The position numbers were made by a program, and so were the translations under genes. 64,000 nt of DNA from assembly GCF_030815985.1 (NCBI RefSeq), contig NZ_JAUSXM010000001.1:6138001-6202000 (forward strand), read 5' to 3'. Source of the DNA: Paenibacillus sp. W2I17. Its GTDB lineage: Bacteria; Bacillota; Bacilli; Paenibacillales; Paenibacillaceae. Under the pieces are notes generated by a model that saw only the letters and a list, made by a program, of their open reading frames with translations, was not told the DNA's origin and made no database searches. Of this stretch, positions 28,320 to 36,418 are shown one piece after another; the first letter of the stretch is position 1; every line of letters starts with the position of its first letter.

Positions 28320-30005
28320 TTAGATACTCAGGACGCCACCGTTGCTTGCATTGGTAACCAGTTTGGAATAACGAGCCAGGTAACCGGTTTTTACTTTCGG
28401 TTCAAAGCCTTTCCAACCTGCGCGACGACGTTCAAACTCTTCGTCACTGATGTGCAATTCGATGATACGGTTGTTCAGATCCAGCTCGATGATGTCCCCT
28501 TCTTCAACAAAGGCGATTGGACCACCTTCAGCTGCTTCTGGTGAGATATGTCCGATACTGATTCCGCGGGATGCGCCAGAGAAGCGTCCATCGGTGATCA
28601 GACCAACTTTGGCACCCAATCCCATACCTACGATCTGGGAAGTAGGAGCCAGCATCTCAGGCATACCTGGTCCGCCTTTTGGTCCTTCATAACGGATAAC
28701 AACAACATGTCCTTCTTTTACTTTGCCGTTAGCAATACCTTCGAGCGCTTGCTCCTGGGAGTCAAAGCAGATGGCAGGACCTTTGTGGTATCCGCCAACC
28801 GAAGCATCAACTGCACCAACTTTGATGATAGCGCCTTGTGGTGCAAGGTTACCAAACAATACAGCCAGGCCGCCTTTTTCGGAATGCGGGTTATCCAGAT
28901 GGTGGATGACATTTGTATCCTGGATTTCTTTTCCTTCAACGTTCTCACGGATCGTTTTACCCGTTACAGTAATGCAGTCACCATGAATTGCGCCTGGTTT
29001 CTTGAGCAATTCGTTCAGCACTGCGCTTACGCCGCCTGCATTGTGAACGTCTTCGATGTGAAGATCGGAAGCAGGTGCCAGTTTCGCCAGATGCGGAACG
29101 CGGTTAGCTACTTCATTGATGCGCTCAATTGGATACTCGATGCCTGCTTCATGAGCCAGTGCCAGCGTGTGCAGTACTGTATTCGTAGATCCACCCATCG
29201 CCATATCCAGTGCAAACGCGTTATCGATCGCTTCTACAGTAACGATATCACGTGGTTTCAGATCCATTTTAATAAGTTCCATCAGTTGTTTAGCAGATTG
29301 TTTAACAAACTCACGACGCTCAGGAGCAACAGCCAGGATGGTTCCGTTACCTGGCATAGCCAGTCCCATCGCTTCAGCCAGACAGTTCATGGAGTTTGCA
29401 GTAAACATACCGGAACATGATCCACATGTTGGACAGCCAAACTGTTCAAGTTCAAGCAAGCTCTTATCATCGATTTTACCTGCTTGGTAAGCACCTACGC
29501 CTTCAAATACAGAGGTCAAGGACAGAGCTTTACCATTGCTGTCACGACCGGCTTTCATCGGTCCACCGCTGACAAACACGGTAGGGATATTACAGCGAAG
29601 TGCCCCCATCATCATGCCGGGTGTAATTTTATCGCAGTTCGGGATACATACCATGCCGTCGAACCAGTGAGCAGATACAACCGTTTCCACGGAATCCGCG
29701 ATAATGTCACGGCTTGGCAGCGAGTAACGCATACCAATGTGTCCCATGGCAATACCATCATCTACTCCGATGGTGTTGAATTCGAATGGAACGCCACCGG
29801 CTTCACGAATAGCATCCTTTACAATTTTACCGAATTCCTGAAGGTGGACGTGGCCGGGCACGATATCGATGTATGAGTTACATACGGCAATAAACGGCTT
29901 GCCGAAATCCTCTTCTTTAACGCCCGCTGCGCGGAGCAAACTCCGGTGTGGTGCACGGTCAAAACCTTTTTTGATCATATCGGAACGCATCTTCTTGGCT
30001 GACAT
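28320..30005 (-). CDS. ilvD: Dihydroxy-acid dehydratase
   Basis: 561 residues from the ATG at 30005, preceded by GGGGGG; an in-frame extension of 21 residues is not family-like. The IlvD/Edd fold is shown by [25 protein letters not shown] (the Fe-S cysteines, about residues 190-205), [13 protein letters not shown] and, near the C-terminus, [14 protein letters not shown]. It dehydrates 2,3-dihydroxyisovalerate and 2,3-dihydroxymethylvalerate in valine, isoleucine and leucine synthesis. It stands alone, away from ilvBHC-leu, and has its own leader with a terminator 90 bases before the start, which suggests attenuation (see findings). Confidence 0.97.
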   Translation of the reverse strand: MSAKKMRSDMIKKGFDRAPHRSLLRAAGVKEEDFGKPFIAVCNSYIDIVPGHVHLQEFGKIVKDAIREAGGVPFEFNTIGVDDGIAMGHIGMRYSLPSRDIIADSVETVVSAHWFDGMVCIPNCDKITPGMMMGALRCNIPTVFVSGGPMKAGRDSNGKALSLTSVFEGVGAYQAGKIDDKSLLELEQFGCPTCGSCSGMFTANSMNCLAEAMGLAMPGNGTILAVAPERREFVKQSAKQLMELIKMDLKPRDIVTVEAIDNAFALDMAMGGSTNTVLHTLALAHEAGIEYPIERINEVANRVPHLAKLAPASDLHIEDVHNAGGVSAVLNELLKKPGAIHGDCITVTGKTIRENVEGKEIQDTNVIHHLDNPHSEKGGLAVLFGNLAPQGAIIKVGAVDASVGGYHKGPAICFDSQEQALEGIANGKVKEGHVVVIRYEGPKGGPGMPEMLAPTSQIVGMGLGAKVGLITDGRFSGASRGISIGHISPEAAEGGPIAFVEEGDIIELDLNNRIIELHISDEEFERRRAGWKGFEPKVKTGYLARYSKLVTNASNGGVLSI

Positions 30006-30092
30006 GGTGTATTCCCCCCAAATATATAATATTGAGCAACATGAATGGAAAAGTAAATGGCAGTGCATCTGTCGTTTAATTTCATCCGTACT

Positions 30093-30209
30093 CTAAAAAA
30101 AAAGGACCGGCATGCCGGTGTCGAGCTGCCCGTAGTTTGTGAAATTCTTTGCTGCTTTAAACCCGTGAACACCCGGTTTTTCTATTGAGTCTATCACAAC
30201 CGTCGTCAT
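30093..30209 (-). CDS. Possible 38-codon leader peptide of ilvD
   Basis: From ATG at 30209 the frame reads MTTVVIDSIEKPG and continues through the terminator stem and T-run to a TAG at 30093-30095. It starts Met-Thr-Thr-Val-Val-Ile, three regulated branched-chain/precursor amino acids in a row. I see no good ribosome binding site, so the peptide may not be made, or may be translated from a leaderless transcript. Placed here because its stop falls exactly at the end of the attenuator. Low confidence as a real gene. Confidence 0.3.
   Translation of the reverse strand: MTTVVIDSIEKPGVHGFKAAKNFTNYGQLDTGMPVLFF
30095..30122 (-). terminator. Intrinsic terminator in the ilvD leader
   Basis: On the minus strand ACCGGCATGCCGGT (perfect palindrome) is followed by CC and nine T, about 90 bases before the ilvD ATG. 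As nothing else on this strand lies immediately upstream within 190 bases, it is best read as an attenuator in the ilvD leader. Confidence 0.75.
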
Positions 30210-30314
30210 ATTTCTACAATCAATAGAAAGAAGCCTCAAACCATTTTCATGGAATTAGACTTCTTGATTTACGGGAAAGCTATGATCATGTTTCGATGTG
30301 GCGAGCTGAATTCA

Positions 30315-30566
30315 TTAGTTGCTTCCACCTTTACGTCCAATCTCACGATAGAATTCCTTATTATGAGTTTCGGAGGTTGCTTCGCCGCCCTTGCGACCAA
30401 TCTGCTTGTAAAAGTCAGTGTCATGGGCATCTGAAGTCGCTTCTCCACCTTTTTTTCCAATCATCTGGTAGAAGCTTCGATCATGGTTCTTGGAAGTCGC
30501 TTTGCCACCTAATCTGCCAGCTTCCTCACGGCTCATCTTGCGTTCTGACGTCGGTTGACGTGCCAT
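30315..30566 (-). CDS. KGG-repeat stress protein (GsiB-like)
   Basis: 83 residues, hydrophilic, no cysteine or membrane segment. It consists of four copies of an about 20-residue repeat centred on IGRKGGEATSETHNKEFY, with the K/R-GG-x-AT-S core of the KGG family (B. subtilis GsiB, E. coli YciG). These are stress- or desiccation-related hydrophilin-like proteins, made in large amounts; their molecular role is not established. AAGGAGTG precedes the ATG at good distance. It sits on the minus strand, co-directional with ilvD and the acyltransferase upstream. Confidence 0.88.
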   Translation of the reverse strand: MARQPTSERKMSREEAGRLGGKATSKNHDRSFYQMIGKKGGEATSDAHDTDFYKQIGRKGGEATSETHNKEFYREIGRKGGSN

Positions 30567-30689
30567 TACAAATCACTCCTTACAACGATAAGTTGTTTTT
30601 TGTAGCGCGTATCCCTAATTTACCACCTTATTTCCAGCCTGAAACAACACACCAGGATAGAACGGATGGTGAAGAGACACGTCAGAGCA

Positions 30690-31730
30690 TTAGGCCGATC
30701 GTTTAAACACCTCATGTTGATTGAAAGAAAATCGGGATATATCCGGTTCAATTAAGGGTTTGAACGTGTGACGTACAGCCGGCAGAGCCAGTGTGACTGC
30801 GAAGAGTACGGCAATGACCAGTATAACTGGAATATACGCCGAGCTTCCCATATAACTGTAGACTCCGGACCAGATGGCGAGGCGAACGAGAAAACCATGC
30901 AGCAGGAATACATAGAGTGTGCGTCGTCCAAGGTCCGTCAGTCTGGAAGTGAAGGAAGGTACCCAGGCCAAGAACAGTGCTGCCGATGCGATCTCCAATA
31001 GGTAGACTCCAAGTCGGAAGATGCCGGCATACCATTCGTGGTGACCCAGTTCGGCGTACGTCATGCTGCCGAGTAACCATCCGGATGAAATGTTCAAACC
31101 ACCATACCCGATCCATACCAACAGTGCAGCAGAGAGGATGGCTGCGGTTTTTCGCCCCCAACCGGATAATAAATGTGAACGGATGGTTGCTCCATAGTCA
31201 TAACCGATGACAAAAAACGGCAGAAATACAAACGTACGGCTGAAGCTGAGCCAGAACCCGTCGATGGGCAAATACCCGGCAATTACACCAAGCGCAATCG
31301 ATCCAATCAGCCGATATATCGGTTTCCAGGAAATCGTCAGACGAAGCAACAGTCGCCAACAGAAATGACTTGCGAGAAACCATAACAGCAAGTAAGGTGC
31401 AAAGAAGGATAGCCGCATATGGGGTGTGTGGAATACGGTAAAGTCCATCAATGCGTATAAGGACTGAAACAGTACATACTGTAGTGCAATCTGCTTCAGG
31501 ACGTTTCGCCCAGATGCACCTTGGAGTGAGTGTGTCGCAAAATACCCGGTTACCCATACAAAGAGCGGCATGTGAAACGTATATATCCACAGGAACAGAG
31601 CTTCCGCTCCTGCAAAACGTGTGATGAGTGGTTCAAGTGCATTACCAGCAAGGACACAGACGATAAGCATAAAGCGCAGATTGTAAAAGAAAGATTCCTG
31701 ATCGTCCCGGATCAGTGTCTGATTTTTCAT
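30690..31730 (-). CDS. Acyltransferase-3 / NolL-like membrane acetyltransferase
   Basis: 346 residues with about ten hydrophobic segments. The N-terminal NLRFMLIVCVLAGNALEPL and IYTFHMPLFVWVTGYFA show the acyltransferase-3 layout, with His in the HMPLF motif near residue 50 as in OafA, YrhL and the fucose 4-O-acetylase NolL. Such enzymes O-acetylate exopolysaccharide, cell wall or lipids on the outer face of the membrane. The target here is unknown and no polysaccharide gene adjoins. GGGGGC precedes the ATG. It is divergent from kdgK, sharing an intergenic region with a FNR/CRP-like palindrome. Confidence 0.85.
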   Translation of the reverse strand: MKNQTLIRDDQESFFYNLRFMLIVCVLAGNALEPLITRFAGAEALFLWIYTFHMPLFVWVTGYFATHSLQGASGRNVLKQIALQYVLFQSLYALMDFTVFHTPHMRLSFFAPYLLLWFLASHFCWRLLLRLTISWKPIYRLIGSIALGVIAGYLPIDGFWLSFSRTFVFLPFFVIGYDYGATIRSHLLSGWGRKTAAILSAALLVWIGYGGLNISSGWLLGSMTYAELGHHEWYAGIFRLGVYLLEIASAALFLAWVPSFTSRLTDLGRRTLYVFLLHGFLVRLAIWSGVYSYMGSSAYIPVILVIAVLFAVTLALPAVRHTFKPLIEPDISRFSFNQHEVFKRSA

Positions 31731-31808
31731 GGTGTAGCCCCCTTATAGACCCTGGTTGCCAGGTCATTTGCATCTGTAATAAGGGTAGTATGGATGTGCA
31801 TTATCTAT

Positions 31809-31824
31809 TGTGATTTAATTCACA
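31809..31824. promoter_or_regulatory. Perfect FNR/CRP-type palindrome TGTGA-N6-TCACA
   Basis: TGTGATTTAATTCACA matches the B. subtilis Fnr consensus (TGTGA-N6-TCACA) exactly. It lies between the divergent acyltransferase and kdgK genes, 79-94 bases upstream of the acyltransferase ATG. Confidence 0.6.
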
Positions 31825-31825
31825 T

Positions 31826-31841
31826 TAGTAAGCGTTATCTT
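31826..31841. promoter_or_regulatory. Candidate cre-like site 1 upstream of kdgK
   Basis: TAGTAAGCGTTATCTT matches the CcpA cre pattern WTGNAANCGNWWNCAW with two mismatches. It may also be the operator of a LacI-family KdgR. Confidence 0.4.
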
Positions 31842-31878
31842 TTCTCAAAGCTGTGACAACAAAATGAACGCAACGGGA

Positions 31879-31894
31879 TTGACAACGGTTGCAT
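31879..31894 (+). promoter_or_regulatory. Candidate cre-like site 2 on the kdgK -35
   Basis: TTGACAACGGTTGCAT matches the cre pattern with one mismatch and contains the -35 hexamer, so binding would block RNA polymerase. Confidence 0.55.
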
Positions 31895-31907
31895 AGAGGA
31901 TGACAAT
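31879..31907 (+). promoter_or_regulatory. Promoter of kdgK-kdgA
   Basis: TTGACA (consensus), 17 bases, GACAAT; transcription start near 31914, with AAGGAGGG just before the kdgK ATG. Confidence 0.65.
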
Positions 31908-31952
31908 AGAAAAAGAAGATGAGGGAATGTAACTATAAGGAGGGAAGAAATC

Positions 31953-32918
31953 ATGTCAACGAGTCCCTATCCAAGCCCGGAAATTATTACGTTTGGGGAG
32001 AGTATGGGTTTGCTGACTGCCAAGGATACAAGAGGGCTGGAATATGCAGCCACACTGGACAAGTCTTTCGGGGGTGCTGAGAGCAATCTGGCTATTGGCG
32101 TATCCCGCCTGGGGCATACCAGTGGTTGGTTTGGACGCTTGGGCAATGATCCGATTGGCAGTATGATTCTGAAAGCCATTCGCGGTGAAGGCGTAGATGT
32201 ATCCCGGGTAAGGTTAAGTGATCACGAGCCCACTGGTTTGATGATTCGTGAGAACGCTTCCGGGAAAGCCTCGGTCCATTATTATAGGAAGCTATCTGCT
32301 GCAAGTGCGATCACACCTGATGATCTGGATCCCGACTATATTGCCGGGGCGAAGATATTGCACGTTACGGGTATAACGGCAGCGATAAGCCCGTCGGGAC
32401 TTGCTACGGTAGAGGCTGCCATACATATTGCCAAACAGGCAGGGGTGAAAGTAAGCTTTGATCCGAATCTGCGTCTCAAACTATGGTCTGCGGATGAGGC
32501 CCGTCCGGTTATACTGCGTATAGCTGAACTGGCGGACTACTTTTTACCGGGGCTGGACGAGATGAAACTTCTATATAACGAAGAAAATGATCAAAAAGTA
32601 CTTGAGCGTTTATCTGCCCTGAATGCTGTGTGCATTGTGAAGGGTGGCCCTGATTTGACCTACGTATTGGCGAATGGTACCCTAACTGAAGTTCCGTACT
32701 TTAAGGCGGATAATGTTCTGGATACGGTAGGAGCAGGAGATGGATTCTGCGCGGGATTTTTATCGGGTATATTAAAAGGATACTCCCCGCAGGAAGCAAC
32801 CCGTCTCGGCAATTTGACCGGTTCCATGGTTATACAGGCTGTTGGCGATTGGGAGGCGCTCCCGACGTGGGGGCAGGTCGAGGCCAAGCTGAACAACGTT
32901 GCCCATGTTGAGCGTTAG
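31953..32918 (+). CDS. kdgK: 2-keto-3-deoxygluconate kinase (PfkB family)
   Basis: 321 residues of the ribokinase/PfkB fold: ITFGESMGLL at the N-terminus, GGAESNLAIGVSRLGHTSGWFGRLGNDPIG, FDPNLRLKLW in the middle and the C-terminal DTVGAGDGFCAGF with the catalytic Asp and anion hole. Followed 88 bases later by a KDPG aldolase gene, which is the next step, so the substrate is most likely 2-keto-3-deoxygluconate from pectin or glucuronate breakdown. AAGGAGGG is upstream of the ATG. Fructokinase activity is the main alternative for this family. Confidence 0.9.
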   Translation: MSTSPYPSPEIITFGESMGLLTAKDTRGLEYAATLDKSFGGAESNLAIGVSRLGHTSGWFGRLGNDPIGSMILKAIRGEGVDVSRVRLSDHEPTGLMIRENASGKASVHYYRKLSAASAITPDDLDPDYIAGAKILHVTGITAAISPSGLATVEAAIHIAKQAGVKVSFDPNLRLKLWSADEARPVILRIAELADYFLPGLDEMKLLYNEENDQKVLERLSALNAVCIVKGGPDLTYVLANGTLTEVPYFKADNVLDTVGAGDGFCAGFLSGILKGYSPQEATRLGNLTGSMVIQAVGDWEALPTWGQVEAKLNNVAHVER

Positions 32919-33006
32919 TCGCTGCTGAAATCATATATGGCTCATCTTCGTTCTTAAATGTAAGGCTTGTATACACAACCACCACATTGACAAGGGAGAG
33001 AATGAA

Positions 33007-33672
33007 ATGAAGAAACTTCAGCTGTTGCAAAAGATTACGGACAATGGGGTTGTGGCAGTTCTGCGTGCAGATTCTGCTGATCAAGTCATTGCCATGGCCG
33101 AGCAAGCGATTGCGGGTGGCATTAAAGTTATCGAGATTACGATGACAGTACCCAGTGCACTCAAAGCCATTGAAAAATTAAGCCGTGTATACCATTGGAA
33201 CACACAAGATCCAGAGAAATTCGCGATTATTGGTGCGGGAACGGTGCTTGAACCGCAAACGGCAAGAGCGGCTATCATGTCTGGTGCCGAGTTTGTAGTC
33301 GGACCTTCCCTGAACCCGGATACGGTTCAGATCTGCAACCTGTATCGAATTCCGATTCTGCCGGGTGTGATGACGATTGCTGATGTTCAACGCGCATTGG
33401 AACTCGGCGTGGACATTGTGAAGTTGTTCCCGGGTAATCTGTATGATCCTTCGATTATCAAAACGATGAAGGGCCCTATGCCGCAGGCGAATTTTATGCC
33501 AACTGGCGGGGTATCCTTGTCTAATCTGGGGGATTGGATCAAGGGTGGAGCAGTCGCTGTAGGGATCGGCTCCGACTTGACATCGGAAGCTGTGAAGACG
33601 GGTGACCTGAGTCATGTCCGTCGCAAAGCGGAACAATATATGGATGCTTACCGCAAGGCCAAGGCTGAATAA
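33007..33672 (+). CDS. kdgA: KDPG/KHG aldolase
   Basis: 221 residues, class I aldolase. The proton-donor Glu43 lies in VIEITMT, the Schiff-base Lys139 in DIVKLFPGN, and GAGTVLEPQTARAA plus GPSLNPDTVQ complete the family signature. Splits 2-keto-3-deoxy-6-phosphogluconate to pyruvate and glyceraldehyde 3-phosphate. Placed just after kdgK, it completes the short pathway; no hexuronate isomerase or dehydratase gene is in the window. GGGAGAGAATGAA precedes the start. A hairpin without a strong T-run follows at 33694-33718. Confidence 0.93.
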   Translation: MKKLQLLQKITDNGVVAVLRADSADQVIAMAEQAIAGGIKVIEITMTVPSALKAIEKLSRVYHWNTQDPEKFAIIGAGTVLEPQTARAAIMSGAEFVVGPSLNPDTVQICNLYRIPILPGVMTIADVQRALELGVDIVKLFPGNLYDPSIIKTMKGPMPQANFMPTGGVSLSNLGDWIKGGAVAVGIGSDLTSEAVKTGDLSHVRRKAEQYMDAYRKAKAE

Positions 33673-33693
33673 TATTTTTTCAATTCGGAGAAA

Positions 33694-33718
33694 GGGAGCC
33701 TGATGAACGAAGGCTCCC
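33694..33718 (+). terminator. Stem-loop after kdgA
   Basis: GGGAGCC pairs with GGCTCCC. Only AATTCTG follows, so it is a weak terminator or an mRNA-end structure. Confidence 0.45.
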
Positions 33719-33766
33719 AATTCTGTGAGCCGCGGCACCTGCGGAAGTGAAGAAAGGTGATTAACG

Positions 33767-34531
33767 TTGAGAAATCGGTATAATACAGGGCGCAAGAAGA
33801 GGGGCATCGGGAAATTCCTGCTCGTACTTCTGGCGCTCATTGTCATTGGATGTGGATTTGTTGCGTGGAAATTATTCACACCATACGGTCCACAGCAAAC
33901 AGCCCAAGCGGCCATGGAAACAGCCAATAAGGTGACCGTGAACGAACAAGAGAACTGGATTGATTTTGTGCCAGATAAACCGACTGGTAAGAGCGTTCTG
34001 TTCTACCCTGGTGGACTGGTAAAACCGGAAAGTTATGCACCACTTGCCCATGAGCTGGCTGCTGCCGGTCATCACACCATTATTGCCAAGATGCCAGTTA
34101 ACCTGGCAGTGCTTAAGCCAAACTTGGCAGATGAGATTCTGGCCGCATATCCAGACGAACAATTTGTTATGGGTGGACACTCTCTCGGCGGGTCCATGGC
34201 TGCACGTTATGTAGCCGCACATCCTGATGCACTTCACGGGATCTTCTTCTTGGCATCTTACCCGGATGAAAAAGGGAGTGTAATGACACTGGGAATACCT
34301 GCATTATCCATTTTGGGTACTAAAGATGAGGTTGTGAATATGACCAAGTATCAGAGTGGACGTATGTATTTGCCCGTGGAGACGGTATACTACACCATTG
34401 AAGGTGGAAACCACGCCCAGTTCGGTGATTATGGTCATCAAAAAGGAGATGGCGAGCCGGAAGTGAATGGAGAAGAACAGCTGAATCAGACGGTCAAGAC
34501 AGTACTGGCTTGGTTAAGTACGATTAAGTAG
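33767..34531 (+). CDS. Alpha/beta hydrolase, membrane-anchored
   Basis: 254 residues starting with TTG. A basic N-terminus and one hydrophobic segment (FLLVLLALIVIGCGFVAW, residues about 17-34) anchor it, with the hydrolase domain outside the cell. Nucleophile elbow GHSLGGS at about residue 143; the late GGNHAQFGDYGHQ supplies the catalytic His. It matches the alpha/beta hydrolase group of PF12695, lipase/esterase-like and often called a carboxymethylenebutenolidase-like or unknown hydrolase. The substrate cannot be named. It stands between kdgA and a HAD phosphatase; I see no operon evidence beyond orientation. Confidence 0.85.
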   Translation: MRNRYNTGRKKRGIGKFLLVLLALIVIGCGFVAWKLFTPYGPQQTAQAAMETANKVTVNEQENWIDFVPDKPTGKSVLFYPGGLVKPESYAPLAHELAAAGHHTIIAKMPVNLAVLKPNLADEILAAYPDEQFVMGGHSLGGSMAARYVAAHPDALHGIFFLASYPDEKGSVMTLGIPALSILGTKDEVVNMTKYQSGRMYLPVETVYYTIEGGNHAQFGDYGHQKGDGEPEVNGEEQLNQTVKTVLAWLSTIK

Positions 34532-34595
34532 ATTTTGATTATTCTGCATTAAGGGCTGTATGCATTTATAGCATAACTTGATGGAGGTGATACGG

Positions 34596-35363
34596 ATGAC
34601 CATGCTTCAAGTGTATGGAGTGCAGATCCCATGTAAAGCTATCCTGTTCGATAAAGATGGAACATTACTGGAATTCCTCCAGCTATGGGGGCCGTGGGCA
34701 GAGACGTTGCTGAGTCAGTTACAATCACGTATGAATGAGCTTGGAGCTTCATTTACGGTTGAACGGGAGCACGTCCTGGGCACCATTCATAATGCAGAAG
34801 GTCACATTGTCGGCTATGATCCGCAAGGTCCACTTGCCATTGCGACTGTGGATGAGTGCACGGGATTACTTGCCGGGCAGTTATATGCGGCAGGCATACC
34901 ATGGAATGAAGCGATCACAACGATACGCCAATTTTCAAGCGAGGCCATGAAATCGGTAAGAGAGCGCAAATCGGCTGAACCGATGCCAGGATTACTTGCT
35001 TTCTTACAGAGTTGCAGGGCAGCAGACATACCTCTGGCAGTTGTTACTTCAGACAGTACAGCGGCAGCAGAAACACATCTGGATTGGATGGGGATACGTT
35101 CCTTTTTCACCTCCATTGTGGGCTGTGATCGGGTGACCCAGGGCAAACCGGATAGAGAAGCAGCACTCTTGGCTTGCCGTGAATTACATATCGATCCTGC
35201 GGAGGCCGTTGTAATTGGAGACAGCAATGGGGATATGCAGATGGGGCGGCACGCAGAGGTATCCTATACCCTAGGTTACTGCCCGCAGTTAGATCAAGGA
35301 TCTCACCTGGTTGATGCCCATGCCATTGTTCGTCATTATAATGAGATAAGCGTTATTATATAA
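34596..35363 (+). CDS. HAD-family hydrolase (phosphatase)
   Basis: 255 residues from the ATG at 34596 (GGAGGTGA upstream; an earlier in-frame ATG overlaps this RBS). HAD motif I is FDKDGTLLEF (residue about 18), with a cap domain after it; motif II VVTSDS, motif III GKPDREAAL, motif IV IGDSNGDMQMG. Similar to phosphoglycolate phosphatase or PpaX/YsaA-type enzymes, but the substrate is not certain. Ends 22 bases before the palindromic element at 35386-35574. Confidence 0.87.
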   Translation: MTMLQVYGVQIPCKAILFDKDGTLLEFLQLWGPWAETLLSQLQSRMNELGASFTVEREHVLGTIHNAEGHIVGYDPQGPLAIATVDECTGLLAGQLYAAGIPWNEAITTIRQFSSEAMKSVRERKSAEPMPGLLAFLQSCRAADIPLAVVTSDSTAAAETHLDWMGIRSFFTSIVGCDRVTQGKPDREAALLACRELHIDPAEAVVIGDSNGDMQMGRHAEVSYTLGYCPQLDQGSHLVDAHAIVRHYNEISVII

Positions 35364-35385
35364 GTCACCCTGGCTTGGTTGAACG

Positions 35386-35574
35386 ATATAAATTGAACTC
35401 AACATTTACACAAAACGGAGAGGACAGAAATAACCTGAAGAAACAGAGTGTTCGCCTTTATCCTCGGATTTTTTCCTTTAGAAAGGAATCAAAAAAATCT
35501 GTGGATAACAGCGATCGGAAGGTTGTTCTGTCATCGTAGTGGCCAGTGTAAATATTCTTTAGTTCAATTTATAT
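35386..35574. repeat. 189-bp foldable palindromic element, MITE-like or structured RNA
   Basis: It begins ATATAAATTGAACT and ends AGTTCAATTTATAT: a 14-bp perfect terminal inverted repeat. Nested inside are ATTTACAC/GTGTAAAT (404-411 with 546-553), GACAGAA/TTCTGTC (423-429 with 526-532), AACCT/AGGTT (432-436 with 520-524), TTATCC/GGATAA (458-463 with 503-508), GATTTTTT/AAAAAATC (467-474 with 492-499) and CCTTT/AAAGG (475-479 with 482-486), all offsets from 35000. The whole sequence folds as one long hairpin, so it is either a miniature inverted-repeat element or a structured RNA. No protein gene fits. Confidence 0.75.
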
Positions 35575-35599
35575 AGTAAACAAAAGGAGGAGAGAGAGG

Positions 35600-36340
35600 A
35601 TGAACGCAACAGAACAACTGGCTGCCTGGATTCAGGAGAGCTCCCGGATTGTTTTTTTCGGAGGAGCCGGGACTTCAACGGAAAGCGGGATTCCCGACTT
35701 CCGCTCGGCTGCGGGTCTGTATCAGACGGAGCAGCATTCGCCTTATCCACCGGAAGAGTTATTAAGCCGACATTTTTTTGATCAACATGCCGATATTTTT
35801 TATGATTTTTATCGTGGCAAAATGCTTCATCCAGATGCGGAACCGAATGGGTGTCATCGACTATTGGCCCGTCTGGAGCAGGAAGGAAAACTTCAGGCAG
35901 TGATCACGCAAAATATCGACGGACTGCATCAGAAGGCAGGTAGCAGCAATGTCTTTGAGCTTCACGGCTCAATTCATCGTAACGGCTGCATGGATTGCAA
36001 GCAGTTTTATACGCTGAATGATATTATACAGTCCCAAGATACAGTGCCTCGCTGTACCACATGTGGTGGTGTGATCAAACCGGATGTGGTGCTGTACGAA
36101 GAGGAGCTGGATCAGACGACATTGTATCGTTCCATTGATGCACTGTCTTCTGCAGATCTGTTACTCGTGGGAGGCACGTCACTGACGGTATATCCGGCGG
36201 CCCAGTTAATTACGTATTTTCAGGGAAAACATACCGTTCTGCTTAACGCTACACCTACCGCTTACGACCGCAGGGCTGATTTGCTGATTACAGAGCCGAT
36301 TGGTGAGGTAATGAATATTGTGGACCAGCTTCTTGGTTGA
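35600..36340 (+). CDS. NAD-dependent protein deacylase, Sir2 family
   Basis: 246 residues. The sirtuin Rossmann fold shows FFGGAGTSTESGIPDFRS near residue 20, TQNIDGLHQKAG (about residue 108), the catalytic His in ELHGSIHR and a zinc ribbon CMDC...CTTC. The GGTSLTVYP motif follows. Removes acyl groups from lysines using NAD. Family length is normal. GGAGGAGAGAG precedes the ATG. Its gene starts 26 bases after the palindromic element, so that element forms most of its upstream region; a promoter must lie within or before it. Confidence 0.93.
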   Translation: MNATEQLAAWIQESSRIVFFGGAGTSTESGIPDFRSAAGLYQTEQHSPYPPEELLSRHFFDQHADIFYDFYRGKMLHPDAEPNGCHRLLARLEQEGKLQAVITQNIDGLHQKAGSSNVFELHGSIHRNGCMDCKQFYTLNDIIQSQDTVPRCTTCGGVIKPDVVLYEEELDQTTLYRSIDALSSADLLLVGGTSLTVYPAAQLITYFQGKHTVLLNATPTAYDRRADLLITEPIGEVMNIVDQLLG

Positions 36341-36418
36341 ACGTATGGACTGAATAACCGCATTCTCCGGCATAGACCGGATACAAGAGGCGGAACCTGG
36401 GGAAAGAAGGGATTCATA

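Noticed and set aside
30006..30240. T-box upstream of ilvD
   Set aside because: The leader contains GGGTGTTCACGGG but no AGGGTGGNACCGCG, no TGG for tRNA end pairing and no Stem I.
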